Shown here piece after piece: positions 36,855 through 44,934 of a DNA stretch of 62,857 bases; the stretch's first letter is position 1; every line of letters begins with the position of its first letter. This DNA is from Bacteroidales bacterium (lineage in GTDB: Bacteria > Bacteroidota > Bacteroidia > Bacteroidales > TTA-H9), in the NCBI GenBank assembly GCA_028689615.1, contig JAQVCV010000019.1, positions 1-62,857 of the forward strand, written 5' to 3'. Under the pieces are notes generated by a model. It ran no database searches, had not been told where the DNA came from, and saw nothing but the letters and a program-made list of their open reading frames with translations. The position numbers and the translations under genes were made by a program.

Positions 36855-37810
36855 GTGCCGCCATCACCTTCGGGCCTGTGCCTTCGCGACGCCTCGGGCG
36901 AAGCCTTGGCATCAACAACATCGTGGCACCCAAGGTGTGCTCCTACGCCTGCGTTTATTGTCAGGTTGGTAAAACCGCCGTGCACACCCTGGAGCGACAA
37001 CCCTTTTACGGCCCCGAGGAGATTTTCAATCAGGTGCGAAACCACCTGAAACGCTCCGACGGCGAAGACCAACCCGATTACCTCACCTTCGTGGCCAACG
37101 GCGAACCCACCCTCGATGTCAACCTGGAGGCAACCATTCGCCGGCTGAAAATCTTCGACATCCCCATTGCCGTGATCACCAACGCCACCCTGCTCCACAT
37201 CCCCGGGGTGGTGCAGGCCCTGTTGGAAGCCGACTGGGTATCGGTGAAAGTGGATGCCGCCGACGAAACCACCTGGCGACGCGTGAACCTGCCCGTGAAA
37301 GAGATCAACTTTGCCCTTCAGCTGCAATCCATCGCCGCCTTCGCCCGACGGTTTGGCGGGAAGCTGTGCACCGAAACCATGCTGGTAAGCGGACGAAACG
37401 ACGCCGGGCACCAACTCGAAACCACCGCCCGCTTCGTGGCCTCCATCAAGCCCGCCGTGGCCTACCTTTCGGTACCCACCCGGCCACCTGCCGTGAAGCT
37501 CACCAAAGCCCCCGACGAAGAGGTGCTCAACCACGCCTGGAACCTCTTCAACCAAGCCGGAATCAACACCGAACTGCTAACCGGATTCGAGGGGACAACC
37601 ACCGGCTACACCGGCAACGCCGAAGCCGACATCCTGAGCATCACCGCCGTGCACCCGCTGCGCCACGACATGCTCGAAGAACTGCTCCACAACGACAACG
37701 CCCCGGCCGGCACCGTCGAGAAACTGCTCGACGAGGGGCGAATCAAAGCCATTGAATACAATTCACATATTTTCTATTTACGTTCGCTAAAGAAAAATTC
37801 CAAAAAATGA
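36851..37810 (+). CDS. Radical SAM protein (COG0731-like)
   Basis: A 319-residue enzyme starting SAAITFGPVPSRRLGRSLGIN with the [4Fe-4S]-SAM motif C30SYAC34VYC37, followed by NGEPTLD and ITNATLL of the partial TIM barrel. It resembles stand-alone relatives of TYW1/COG0731; no substrate is assigned to these. The gene overlaps both neighbours by 4 nt, so it belongs to the operon. It may build or modify a cofactor carried by the NifX-like proteins. Confidence 0.88.
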   Translation: MSAAITFGPVPSRRLGRSLGINNIVAPKVCSYACVYCQVGKTAVHTLERQPFYGPEEIFNQVRNHLKRSDGEDQPDYLTFVANGEPTLDVNLEATIRRLKIFDIPIAVITNATLLHIPGVVQALLEADWVSVKVDAADETTWRRVNLPVKEINFALQLQSIAAFARRFGGKLCTETMLVSGRNDAGHQLETTARFVASIKPAVAYLSVPTRPPAVKLTKAPDEEVLNHAWNLFNQAGINTELLTGFEGTTTGYTGNAEADILSITAVHPLRHDMLEELLHNDNAPAGTVEKLLDEGRIKAIEYNSHIFYLRSLKKNSKK

Positions 37811-39162
37811 AAAGCACCGATGTACTTGTTATTGGAGGGAGTGCCGCCGGAATGGTGGCAGCCCTCACGGGCAAAAGTTCGTGGCCCGAAAAAAACTTCA
37901 CCCTCATCAAGAAACAACCCGACGTGATGGTTCCCTGCGGGATTCCCTACATCTTCGGAACCCTCGACAGCTCGAAACAAAACATCATGCCCGTTGACCA
38001 GATGCTGGCCAAAAACGGTATCGATTCTATTGTGGCAACCGTTACAGCCATCAACACCGCCGAAAAAACCGTGACCCTGGACGATGGCGGCCAGATAGCC
38101 TACCGGAAACTTGTGGTAGCTACCGGATCAACCCCCGTGAAACCCAAGTGGCTGCGCGGTGCCGACCTGGGCAACGTGTTCGTGATACCAAAAGACAAGG
38201 TATATCTCGACGAGATGAAAACCCGCCTGGCAGGAACCAAAAAGGTGGTTGTGATCGGAGCCGGTTTTATTGGCGTGGAACTATCTGACGAGTTGGTGAA
38301 AGCCGGCCACGAGGTGACCCTCGTCGAAAAACTCCCCAACATCCTGGCCCTGGCCTTCGATGCAGAGGTATCGGAGAAGATTGAATCCATACTCATCGGT
38401 CGCGGCCTGAAGGTGAAAACCGGAACCGGTGTTACCGAAATAACCGGCACCGACACCGTAACCGGCGTGAAACTGGAAGACGGCTCCACCCTCGAAGCCG
38501 ATGCCGTGGTGCTCTCGATGGGCTACCGCCCCAACACCCAACTGGCCCGCGAAGCCGGTATTGCCGTGGATGAAGACAACTTCATTGCCACCGACGAGTA
38601 CATGCGCACCCACACCCCCGATGTGTTTGCCGTGGGCGACTGCGCCCAGAAACGCGACTTCGTGACCCGCCGCCGCGTGCCCACCATGCTGGCCTCCACA
38701 GCTTGCGCCGAAGCCCGCATCGCCGGCATGAACCTCTTCAACCTTCACGTGGTGAAAACCTTCAGCGGAACCATTGCCATCTACTCAACCGCCATTGGCG
38801 AACACGGATTCGGAACCGCCGGAATCACCGAAGCCCGCGCCACGGAAGAGGGTTTGGCCGTGCACACCGGCGTGTTCGAAGGGGTTGACCGCCACCCCGG
38901 CAACCTCCCCGACGCCCACAAACAACTGGTAAAACTTATTGCTGCCAAACACTCCGGCGTGATCGTGGGTGGCGAAGTGATGGGCGGCCTCAGCGCTGGC
39001 GAGCTCATCAACGTGATTGGATTGGCCATCGAAAACCGCATGACCATCAACTCCATCATCACGTCGCAGATTGGCACCCACCCCTGCCTCACCGCCTCAC
39101 CTGCCGGCTACCCCCTCATCAAAGCAGCCGAAATCATCGCCGCCAAAATGCGGAAAGGATAA
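37807..39162 (+). CDS. FAD-dependent pyridine-nucleotide disulfide oxidoreductase (CoA-disulfide reductase/Nox-like)
   Basis: A 451-residue flavoprotein: N-terminal VLVIGGSAAGMVAAL, redox Cys44 in VPCGIPY, NAD(P)H domain VVVIGAGFIGVELSDEL, and FAD ribityl-site VFAVGDCAQ. The single active Cys places it with CoA-disulfide reductases and NADH oxidases/persulfide reductases. It ends the cluster; the 4-nt overlap with the radical SAM gene makes a shared function likely, perhaps supplying reducing power or sulfane sulfur. A terminator follows 30 nt downstream. Confidence 0.88.
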   Translation: MKSTDVLVIGGSAAGMVAALTGKSSWPEKNFTLIKKQPDVMVPCGIPYIFGTLDSSKQNIMPVDQMLAKNGIDSIVATVTAINTAEKTVTLDDGGQIAYRKLVVATGSTPVKPKWLRGADLGNVFVIPKDKVYLDEMKTRLAGTKKVVVIGAGFIGVELSDELVKAGHEVTLVEKLPNILALAFDAEVSEKIESILIGRGLKVKTGTGVTEITGTDTVTGVKLEDGSTLEADAVVLSMGYRPNTQLAREAGIAVDEDNFIATDEYMRTHTPDVFAVGDCAQKRDFVTRRRVPTMLASTACAEARIAGMNLFNLHVVKTFSGTIAIYSTAIGEHGFGTAGITEARATEEGLAVHTGVFEGVDRHPGNLPDAHKQLVKLIAAKHSGVIVGGEVMGGLSAGELINVIGLAIENRMTINSIITSQIGTHPCLTASPAGYPLIKAAEIIAAKMRKG

Positions 39163-39191
39163 CACTGTTGCATGGAGATCACCATGAAAGA

Positions 39192-39225
39192 GCAGCCGGC
39201 CTTGAGGGGTTGGCTGTTTTTTTTT
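39192..39225 (+). terminator. Intrinsic terminator at the end of the Orp-like operon
   Basis: GCAGCC pairs with GGCTGT (39192-39217) with inner CC/GG pairing, followed by nine T. It marks the end of the ten-gene unit. Confidence 0.75.
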
Positions 39226-39432
39226 GGCTTTGGCATTGGCATTGGCTTTGGCTTTGGCATTGGCTTTGGCATTGGCTTTGGCGCTGGCATTGGCTTTGGC
39301 ATTGGCTTTGGCGCTGGCGCTGGCGTTGGCGTTGGCGCTGGCGTTGGCGTTGGCCAATAGCTAACAGCCAATAGCCAGAAGCCAGAAGCCAGAAGCCAGA
39401 AGCCAGCAGCTAACAGCCAGCAGCCAACAGCC
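39226..39432. repeat. Composite short-repeat block: GGCNTT hexamers then AGCCAGA heptamers, copy 1
   Basis: A degenerate hexamer array (GGC followed by TTT, ATT, GCT or GTT; 39226-39357) runs into a core GGCCAATAGCTAACAGCC and then a 7-bp array of GCCAGAA/GCCAGCA (to 39432). The two halves are partly complementary, so the block could fold back. The same composite recurs at 40788-40950. Readings through it (Gly-x or Ala-Lys polymers) are not credible genes. Confidence 0.9.
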
Positions 39433-39478
39433 CTGAATGCTGCCTGACGCGGGATGAGGTGACACAGAAGATGCCATG

Positions 39479-40282
39479 TCAACTAAAAAAATCGGAATAA
39501 GGCTGGCAGGTGTCGAAGTATTGGCGCGGGGTGAGGCCGGTGAGAGATTTAAATTCGCGGGTGAGGTGAGCCTGATCGAAATAGCCGCTATCGCAAGCCA
39601 ATGCTGCCAGCGATAGATCGGGTTGCGATGCTTTAAGGTGAAGGGCAGATTGCAGCCGGATGGTTTTGAGGTATTGCTTGGGAGAGATACCTACCAGGTT
39701 GCTGAATTGCCGTTCGAGTTGTTTTCGGCTCAGGCATGCCTCGGAAGCCAGCAAGGCGACGGGGCTTTGGCCGTGAGTGGCTTTGATTACCGATATAACA
39801 TGACGCATCCTGCCATATTCATACCTGTTGATCTCGTGTTGAAGCAGTCTGGTGAAGACTTTCTCGACCCATGCCACGCGAGAATGGATGTCGGGGGTGT
39901 CTTCGAGGTGGGTGATAAGCAGGTTGGCTAAGCTTGGTGACACCAGCCCCAGGGGGATGCTTTGGTTGAACAACTCAACGGCCGGCATCTTGAAGAATGC
40001 CATAAGTCCTTCGGGACGAAAGGTGATGGAGAAAACAGAGAGGTAGCCGTTGAGGCCGAGATCGGTGTAACTGCTGGAGTGCCCCGAAAGCAGATAGCTG
40101 TCGGGAAACGACTGAATGCAACCGCTAACACGGGGCAATCCGTGAAAATAGAATGTGAGTTCGGTCATCCCTGAGGGGATTATCCGATAGGTGACAGGCT
40201 TGTCGAGCCTGGTTTCAATTGCCCAGTACTGACTGATATACGGTCGGAGATGTGCCGAAGGGGTAACTATCTCAGGTATCAT
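39479..40282 (-). CDS. AraC-family transcriptional regulator
   Basis: A 267-residue regulator. The N-terminal effector domain (LRPYISQYWAIETRLDK, IIPSGMTELTFYFHG) resembles DUF6597-type sensing domains; the C-terminus has two helix-turn-helix units (SPVALLASEACLSRKQLERQF, LSLAALACDSGYFDQAHLTREF). I use the ATG at 40282; a TTG nine bases upstream overlaps the -7 box. The upstream VOC gene is separated by a hairpin. Target genes are unknown. Confidence 0.85.
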   Translation of the reverse strand: MIPEIVTPSAHLRPYISQYWAIETRLDKPVTYRIIPSGMTELTFYFHGLPRVSGCIQSFPDSYLLSGHSSSYTDLGLNGYLSVFSITFRPEGLMAFFKMPAVELFNQSIPLGLVSPSLANLLITHLEDTPDIHSRVAWVEKVFTRLLQHEINRYEYGRMRHVISVIKATHGQSPVALLASEACLSRKQLERQFSNLVGISPKQYLKTIRLQSALHLKASQPDLSLAALACDSGYFDQAHLTREFKSLTGLTPRQYFDTCQPYSDFFS

Positions 40283-40288
40283 AGGTAG

Positions 40289-40296
40289 CAAAAGTA
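40289..40296 (-). promoter_or_regulatory. -7 box (TACTTTTG) for the AraC-family gene
   Basis: TACTTTTG on the minus strand, only 6 nt ahead of the ATG at 40282, so the transcript would be almost leaderless. No clear -33 TTG. Confidence 0.4.
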
Positions 40297-40334
40297 CAAA
40301 AAGCGGGGAGAGGGAACAAGAGCTCCCTCTCCCC
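40296..40334 (-). terminator. Intrinsic terminator after the VOC gene
   Basis: GGGGAGAGGGA (40305-40315) pairs with TCCCTCTCCCC (40324-40334); leftward it is followed by GCTTTTTG. It separates the VOC gene from the araC-like gene. Confidence 0.7.
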
Positions 40335-40341
40335 GGTGGTG

Positions 40342-40698
40342 TTACTTGCCGTGAAGCCCTATTTTATTCCCCTCAGAGTCGGTGCAGAGGGCAAAATAGT
40401 CGCGACCTTCGGCTTCGATTTTGGTTTTGGGTTTCAACACCTTTCCGCCACAGGCCACCACCCTTTCGAGTGTTTGCTCGATGGTGTCGGGGGTGTTAAA
40501 ACTCACCAATGCTCCGTCGGTCGAGGGCTTAAACCCTTCGGCGAAGATGATGGCGCCATCTCCATCAGGGAAGCAGGCCATTTTCTCGAAACCGAAGTCG
40601 AGTTTCTCGAGTCGGAGTTTCAGCGCATCGTTGTAGAAATCAACAGCCCGGTCGAAGTCCACGGTGGGTATCTCTACCCATGAAATTAGTTTTTGCAT
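40342..40698 (-). CDS. VOC (glyoxalase/bleomycin-resistance fold) family protein
   Basis: A 118-residue single-domain protein: KLISWVEIPTVDFDRAVDFYND, then CFPDGDGAIIFAEG and the closing YFALCTDSEGNKIGLHGK. These are the paired beta-alpha-beta-beta-beta units of the VOC fold; such proteins bind a metal and a small molecule, or transfer a thiol. Specificity is not evident. A -7 box lies 31 nt upstream of the ATG. Confidence 0.85.
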   Translation of the reverse strand: MQKLISWVEIPTVDFDRAVDFYNDALKLRLEKLDFGFEKMACFPDGDGAIIFAEGFKPSTDGALVSFNTPDTIEQTLERVVACGGKVLKPKTKIEAEGRDYFALCTDSEGNKIGLHGK

Positions 40699-40729
40699 CG
40701 TGTGAATTGTTTGAGTTTGAAATTCCCGG

Positions 40730-40737
40730 CAAAGGTA
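40730..40737 (-). promoter_or_regulatory. -7 box (TACCTTTG) for the VOC gene
   Basis: Minus-strand TACCTTTG 31 nt before the ATG at 40698; no convincing -33 element. Confidence 0.45.
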
Positions 40738-40787
40738 CCCCGCGCAGCAGGTGCCATAATTGTAGAATTACGACATGTTGGGGGGGG

Positions 40788-40950
40788 GGCTTTGGCGTTG
40801 GCGTTGGCTTTGGCGTTGGCGTTGGCGCTGGCTTTGGCGTTGGCGTTGGCTTTGGCTTTGGCTTTGGCTTTGGCTTTGGCTTTGGCGTTGGCCAATAGCT
40901 AACAGCCAATAGCCAAAAGCCAGCAGCCAGCAGCCAACAGCCAGCAGCTG
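40788..40950. repeat. Composite short-repeat block, copy 2
   Basis: Same architecture as 39226-39432: GGCNTT hexamers, the shared core GGCCAATAGCTAACAGCC, then GCCAGCA/GCCAACA heptamers. It is preceded by a run of ten G (40780-40789), a likely slippage site. Confidence 0.9.
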
Positions 40951-41066
40951 TAAAGAGTAACAAAATGTACGCGGGAGGGGGATGGGACTTACCGGATACC
41001 AGTTTTTCAAAATTTCTTGAAAAACGTCGCTTCCAAAATTCATACGCACAACCACATCCAATCCCC

Positions 41067-41097
41067 TTGACTTTTTTTCTGGTTGTGACTATCTTTG
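41067..41097 (+). promoter_or_regulatory. Orphan Bacteroidota promoter with no gene behind it
   Basis: TTG (41067-41069) and TATCTTTG (41090-41097) are exactly 20 nt apart, as good as any promoter in the window, yet no coding region follows for over 1.4 kb. A small hairpin GTTGC-GTGA-GCAAC lies at 41156-41169. It may drive a small RNA or be the remains of a lost gene. Confidence 0.5.
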
Positions 41098-41473
41098 TCA
41101 CCTTCTTCTCGCAATAGCGAAAAGTTTACAGTAAAGCCCGAATGTTGTTTTCATCGTTGCGTGAGCAACCACCTCTGTTTGATTCTTTTGCAAGAGAAGC
41201 ACGTGGCTTGCTGCGCAGTTCTTCGACATCTTGAACTTAAATATTGATTGGGTTTTGCACTTCTCTTCCTGCTCTTACTGGTTAATGTACCCCCTTCTGT
41301 TCTCTTTTCAATCGGGTTTTGCATTTCTGGAGGCTTTGCTCCTCTGTGCCAACCTTCTGCAACAGGGTTAAAATTTCTTACATCGGTCGTGACCAACATC
41401 TTATCCAACCGGCTGCATTGCTTCTCCCCATTGTTGCAATGCACGGCTATTCGGAGCTGGCATTCGCCACTTT
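41098..41473. other. Region with no supported gene
   Basis: No family-like ORF. Two similar stretches (TGGGTTTTGCACTTCT and CGGGTTTTGCATTTCT, about 75 nt apart) suggest old duplication. A minus-strand reading (41151-41444, 97 codons) has no recognisable features and no promoter. Confidence 0.5.
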
Positions 41474-42047
41474 GGTGAAATCATTCGTCGGGTTGGTGGA
41501 ACCACACAAGAACCCGGTGACGCTACCCGGCACTTAGGTAAGATCATTTCGGCAAACAGGTGACACCATTCGGCACTTAGGTAAGATCATTTCGGCAAAC
41601 AGGTGACGCTACTCGTCTGGTTGGTGAAATCACACAAGAACCCGGTGACGCCAGTCGGCACTTAGGTAAGATCATTTCGGCAAACAGGTGACGCTACTCG
41701 TCTGGTTGGTGAAATCACACAAGAACCCGGTGACGCCATTCGGCACTTAGGTAAGATCATTTCGGCAAACAGGTGACGCTACTCGTCTGGTTGGTGAAAT
41801 CACACAAGAATCCGGTGACGCTACCCGGCACTTAGGTAAGATCATTTCGGCAAACAGGTGACGCTACTCGTCTGGTTGGTGAAATCACACAAGAACCCGG
41901 TGACGCCATTCGGCACTTGGGTAAGATCATTTCGCCACTTCGGTGAAGTCATTCGTCGGGTTGGTGAAATCACACAAGAACCCTGTGACGCAACCGGGCA
42001 CCCCGGTGATGCTGCTTGTAGGTTCGATGAAACCATCGGGCAACTCC
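41474..42047. repeat. Higher-order tandem repeat: 21/22-bp monomers arranged in 85-bp units
   Basis: About 27 head-to-tail monomers each starting GGTGA or GGTAAGATC. Four types (21, 21, 21, 22 nt) make an 85-bp unit that repeats almost exactly at 41602, 41687, 41772 and 41857; shorter or diverged units flank it. The plus strand reads GDAIRHLGKII-like heptads, but the 22-nt monomer breaks the frame in each unit, so it is not a current coding repeat. Confidence 0.95.
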
Positions 42048-42520
42048 GGCTGGTAACTCCGGAGTTGTGAAAGTTTCGACGGGGAAAAGGTAAAAAAACG
42101 CGCCGGCCGGTTGCTGTTTCGCGACACACCCGGGCAACAGCACCCTTGAACTGAGAAGCCCTGCTCCTGTCGCGGGTTGCTTTTGAGCAGAAGCAAACCG
42201 AACGATCGCACCATCAGCAGCGAAAACCACACTACAGCAAACGGTTAAACAAAGCGTGTAAAGCCCCGAAATCAATCAACTGAAAACCTCTGCACCATCC
42301 CCTCATTGGTGATATGCCAGAAATACGGTGGCTGCGCCTGAACAACTACAAGAGATTCAACCCCCTTGACAGCAACAGGCCAACCCAATCTACGCACCTT
42401 CCATCGTGAAGGACACTTACCAGCATCGCGACAAGAAGCTCAGGCTCAGGTTGCCGATGATGTTATTAAAATCAATACGATGCAACAGACCTGCATCACA
42501 AAACCCAAAAAAAATAAAAA
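42048..42520. other. Intergenic region, nothing recognised
   Basis: About 470 nt between the 85-bp array and the next gene; short readings on both strands lack family likeness. It must contain the promoter of the downstream gene, but no clear TAnnTTTG box is seen near its ATG. Confidence 0.5.
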
Positions 42521-43426
42521 ATGTCCAACTTATCTTATCCCGATTTGATTTTCAAGGCTACGGTTCTGAAAGACCGGGTTAATGAGGATTTAGAGGCCAT
42601 TTCGGCTTTTGATCCCACGGCCACAGCGAAACTAACTACCCTTGACACCTTGCTTGCCGAGGCCAGGCAATTACCCGAACACCGGCTGGCCCTCAAAGAG
42701 CAAATCCGCGCCACCGATCAGCTTTGGGTGGCACGCGATCAGGCCCTCGACGAAGCTAAAAAACTTCGGTATTTCGTGAACGTGAACTTCGACAACGATC
42801 CCGACTTCAACGCCGCGTTCCCGTTCCGCTACCTCAACGAAGCCCGATTCAACGAAGCCAGACTGTTGCTGTTGTTCGACAACTTCACGAAGATGCTTCC
42901 CACTTTTGCCTCCAGGCTCGAAACGGCAGGTTACGGACCCGCGCAAGTGGCCGGTTTTATGGCTGCCGTAGATAATTTCCACCAAAAAAGTCAGGCTAAA
43001 GCCACCGCCAAAGCCGACCTGAAAAACACTACGATACGCCGGAAAGAGGTGTCGCGAAAGATCTACGACCTTATGGTTGCTTTCTGCACCATAGGCAAAA
43101 TCATCTTTGAGAACATCCCCGCGCGCTACGAACACTACGTGCTTTTCGACCGTCAGGCCGGAAGCCACAGTCAACCCGAAACAGGCAGCCTCGAACTCAC
43201 CGTTCGCAACACCCAGGGCCAACCCCTGGCCGGAATCACCTTCCAACTGCTCGAAACCGACTTCGCCGACCTTACCGACGACGAAGGACTCGGCTCGTTT
43301 GAAGAGGTGCCGGCAGGCAACTACACCCTGCGCCTCACCTCCACGGGCTTCGCCATGCACGAACAACCGGTGACCCTGGCCGACGACCAAACCCTCGACG
43401 TTGCCGTGACCCTCAACGAAGTGTAA
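42521..43426 (+). CDS. Hypothetical helical protein with C-terminal carboxypeptidase-regulatory-like domain
   Basis: A 301-residue protein. Residues 1-215 look helical and charged, without a signal peptide. Residues 220-301 form a carboxypeptidase-regulatory-like beta sandwich (LELTVRNTQGQPLAGITFQL, LGSFEEVPAGNYTLRLTSTGF). That domain is normally extracytoplasmic, so a cytoplasmic-looking protein carrying it is odd. The N-terminal part is not recognised. A strong terminator follows, and repeat arrays lie on both sides, but codon use resembles the surrounding genes. Confidence 0.7.
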   Translation: MSNLSYPDLIFKATVLKDRVNEDLEAISAFDPTATAKLTTLDTLLAEARQLPEHRLALKEQIRATDQLWVARDQALDEAKKLRYFVNVNFDNDPDFNAAFPFRYLNEARFNEARLLLLFDNFTKMLPTFASRLETAGYGPAQVAGFMAAVDNFHQKSQAKATAKADLKNTTIRRKEVSRKIYDLMVAFCTIGKIIFENIPARYEHYVLFDRQAGSHSQPETGSLELTVRNTQGQPLAGITFQLLETDFADLTDDEGLGSFEEVPAGNYTLRLTSTGFAMHEQPVTLADDQTLDVAVTLNEV

Positions 43427-43459
43427 AACCCATCGGGTAACCCCTATGCAGAGGTTCAT

Positions 43460-43498
43460 CCCCCCGCCCCATCGCGTGAGAAGGCGGGGGGAGTTTTT
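43460..43498 (+). terminator. Intrinsic terminator
   Basis: CCCCCCGCC (43460-43468) pairs with GGCGGGGGG (43483-43491), followed by AGTTTTTT. Confidence 0.9.
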
Positions 43499-43661
43499 TA
43501 AGCCACGGCAAGTTGAAAACCACCATGAAAACCAAACATTTTTTGAAAACACCACACCTTCTTGAAACAGAAATCCATACGTTTCTCCTATAAATCGTTG
43601 TTAAAAAAAACTGAACTTTTGGATAATCCGCTGGCTCGATTTCTCTGTCTTCGACCTTGAG

Positions 43662-44468
43662 CACCCGCGCTTCGCGCTGGTGTTTTTTTACCGCTAAGAA
43701 CGCAAAGATAGCTTCACGCTAAGATCGCCAAGATGTAGGACTCGGATTTTGGGACCGCTAAGGCACTTCGTGCTGTCTGGACTCGCTATACCCGTTAGCA
43801 CCTGCGTCCGTTAGATGACGCAGGCATCTCCGCGGTCTTAACAATACCCGTCGAAAAATTTTAGCGTTCTTAGCGTCTCAACTTAGCGAGCTTTGCGGTA
43901 AAAGAATACCCGTCTCTTGCAGGAAACAGCTTTCATCACCCGCGCTTCGCGCTGGTGTTTTTTTTAACCGCTAAGAACGCAAAGATAGCTTCACGCTAAG
44001 ATCGCCAAGATGTAGGACTCGGATTTTGGGACCGCTAAGGCACTTCGTGCTGTCTGGACTCGCTATACCCGTTAGCACCTGCGTCCGTTAGATGACGCAG
44101 GCATCTCCGCGGTCTTAACAATACCCGTCGAAAAATTTTAGCGTTCTTAGCGTCTCAACTTAGCGAGCTTTGCGGTAAAAGAATACCCGTCTCTTGCAGG
44201 AAACAGCTTTCATCACCCGCGCTTCGCGCTGGTGTTTTTTTAACCGCTAAGACCGCACATATAACTTCTCGCCAAGATCGCCAAGATGTAGGACTCGGAT
44301 TTTGGGACCGCTAAGGCACTTCTTGCTGTCTGGACTCGCTATACCCGTTAGCACCTGCGTCCGTTAGATGACGCAGGCATCTCAGCGGTCTTAACAATAC
44401 CCGTCGAAAAATTTTAGCGTTCTTAGCGTCTTAACTTAGCGCTCTTAGCGGTAAAAGAATACCCGTCC
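43662..44468. repeat. Threefold tandem repeat of about 276 bp with internal hairpins
   Basis: Copies start at 43662, 43937 and 44214 (275, 277 and about 255 bp; the last lacks its end). Each begins with a 21-nt hairpin (CACC-C-GCGC-TTC-GCGC-T-GGTG) followed by seven or eight T, like an intrinsic terminator, and contains CCTGCGT...ACGCAGG and complementary ACCGCTAAGAACGC / GCGTTCTTAGCG ends. Copies 1 and 2 are almost identical; copy 3 has diverged near its start. Imperfect 60-bp direct repeats flank the array (43593-43650 and 44489-44550). Confidence 0.95.
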
Positions 44469-44570
44469 GGCAAATACATCTTACTGTTAATCCTTGTTAT
44501 AACAGACCTGAACTAACCGATAATCCACTGGTTCGATTTTTATTCGTCTGTGTGTAAAGGCGATTTCATG

Positions 44571-44578
44571 TATATTTG
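44571..44578 (+). promoter_or_regulatory. -7 box (TATATTTG)
   Basis: Perfect TAnnTTTG box 18 nt before the ATG at 44597; no -33 TTG at the expected distance. It lies just past the right-hand flanking repeat. Confidence 0.4.
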
Positions 44579-44596
44579 CAACCAAAGAATCCAACC

Positions 44597-44869
44597 ATGC
44601 AAACCCGAACACCCTACACCACCACAGGCACCAAGGCCGCTCCCGCGAGGGGGAGGAGGGTGAATGAATTCGAGAATTGGATAAGCACCCGTCAACGGAT
44701 GAAGGCTGAAGGTACAAACCGGGCACAAGAAACAACCAATCGGAGAGGTGGTGATATGAGGTCAATTGGTGGGTCGAAAAACAGTTTTGGTGGAGGTATA
44801 AACGAGTTAAGCGAAAGAAAAAACCGCCTGCCATCCCCTGTGAAATATATCAGCACGTTGGTAATTTAA
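44597..44869 (+). CDS. Doubtful small ORF behind a promoter-like box
   Basis: A 90-codon frame (MQTRTPYTTTGTKAAPARG...) rich in Arg, Gly, Thr and Asn, without hydrophobic core or known motif. The only support is the -7 box at 44571. It may be the truncated start of a gene whose rest was replaced by the AT-rich insert that follows. Confidence 0.25.
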   Translation: MQTRTPYTTTGTKAAPARGRRVNEFENWISTRQRMKAEGTNRAQETTNRRGGDMRSIGGSKNSFGGGINELSERKNRLPSPVKYISTLVI

Positions 44870-44934
44870 TGAGACTGCAAACCCAATTGCTTAGGATTTA
44901 ATAAAGTTGTTGTGTAAAAGAAATGTAATATAAA

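Noticed and set aside
39097-39482. Ala-Lys or Gly-x polymer ORFs across the hexamer repeats
   Set aside because: Low-complexity readings of a repeat present in all frames; no start context.
40640-41101. 153-codon minus-strand ORF
   Set aside because: Composed mostly of the composite repeat and overlaps the VOC gene; no family pattern.
41151-41444. 97-codon minus-strand ORF
   Set aside because: No hydrophobic core, no promoter, unusual composition; probably chance or old remnant.
41474-42047. CRISPR array
   Set aside because: Repeats are contiguous monomers of 21-22 bp without unique spacers, and no cas genes are near.
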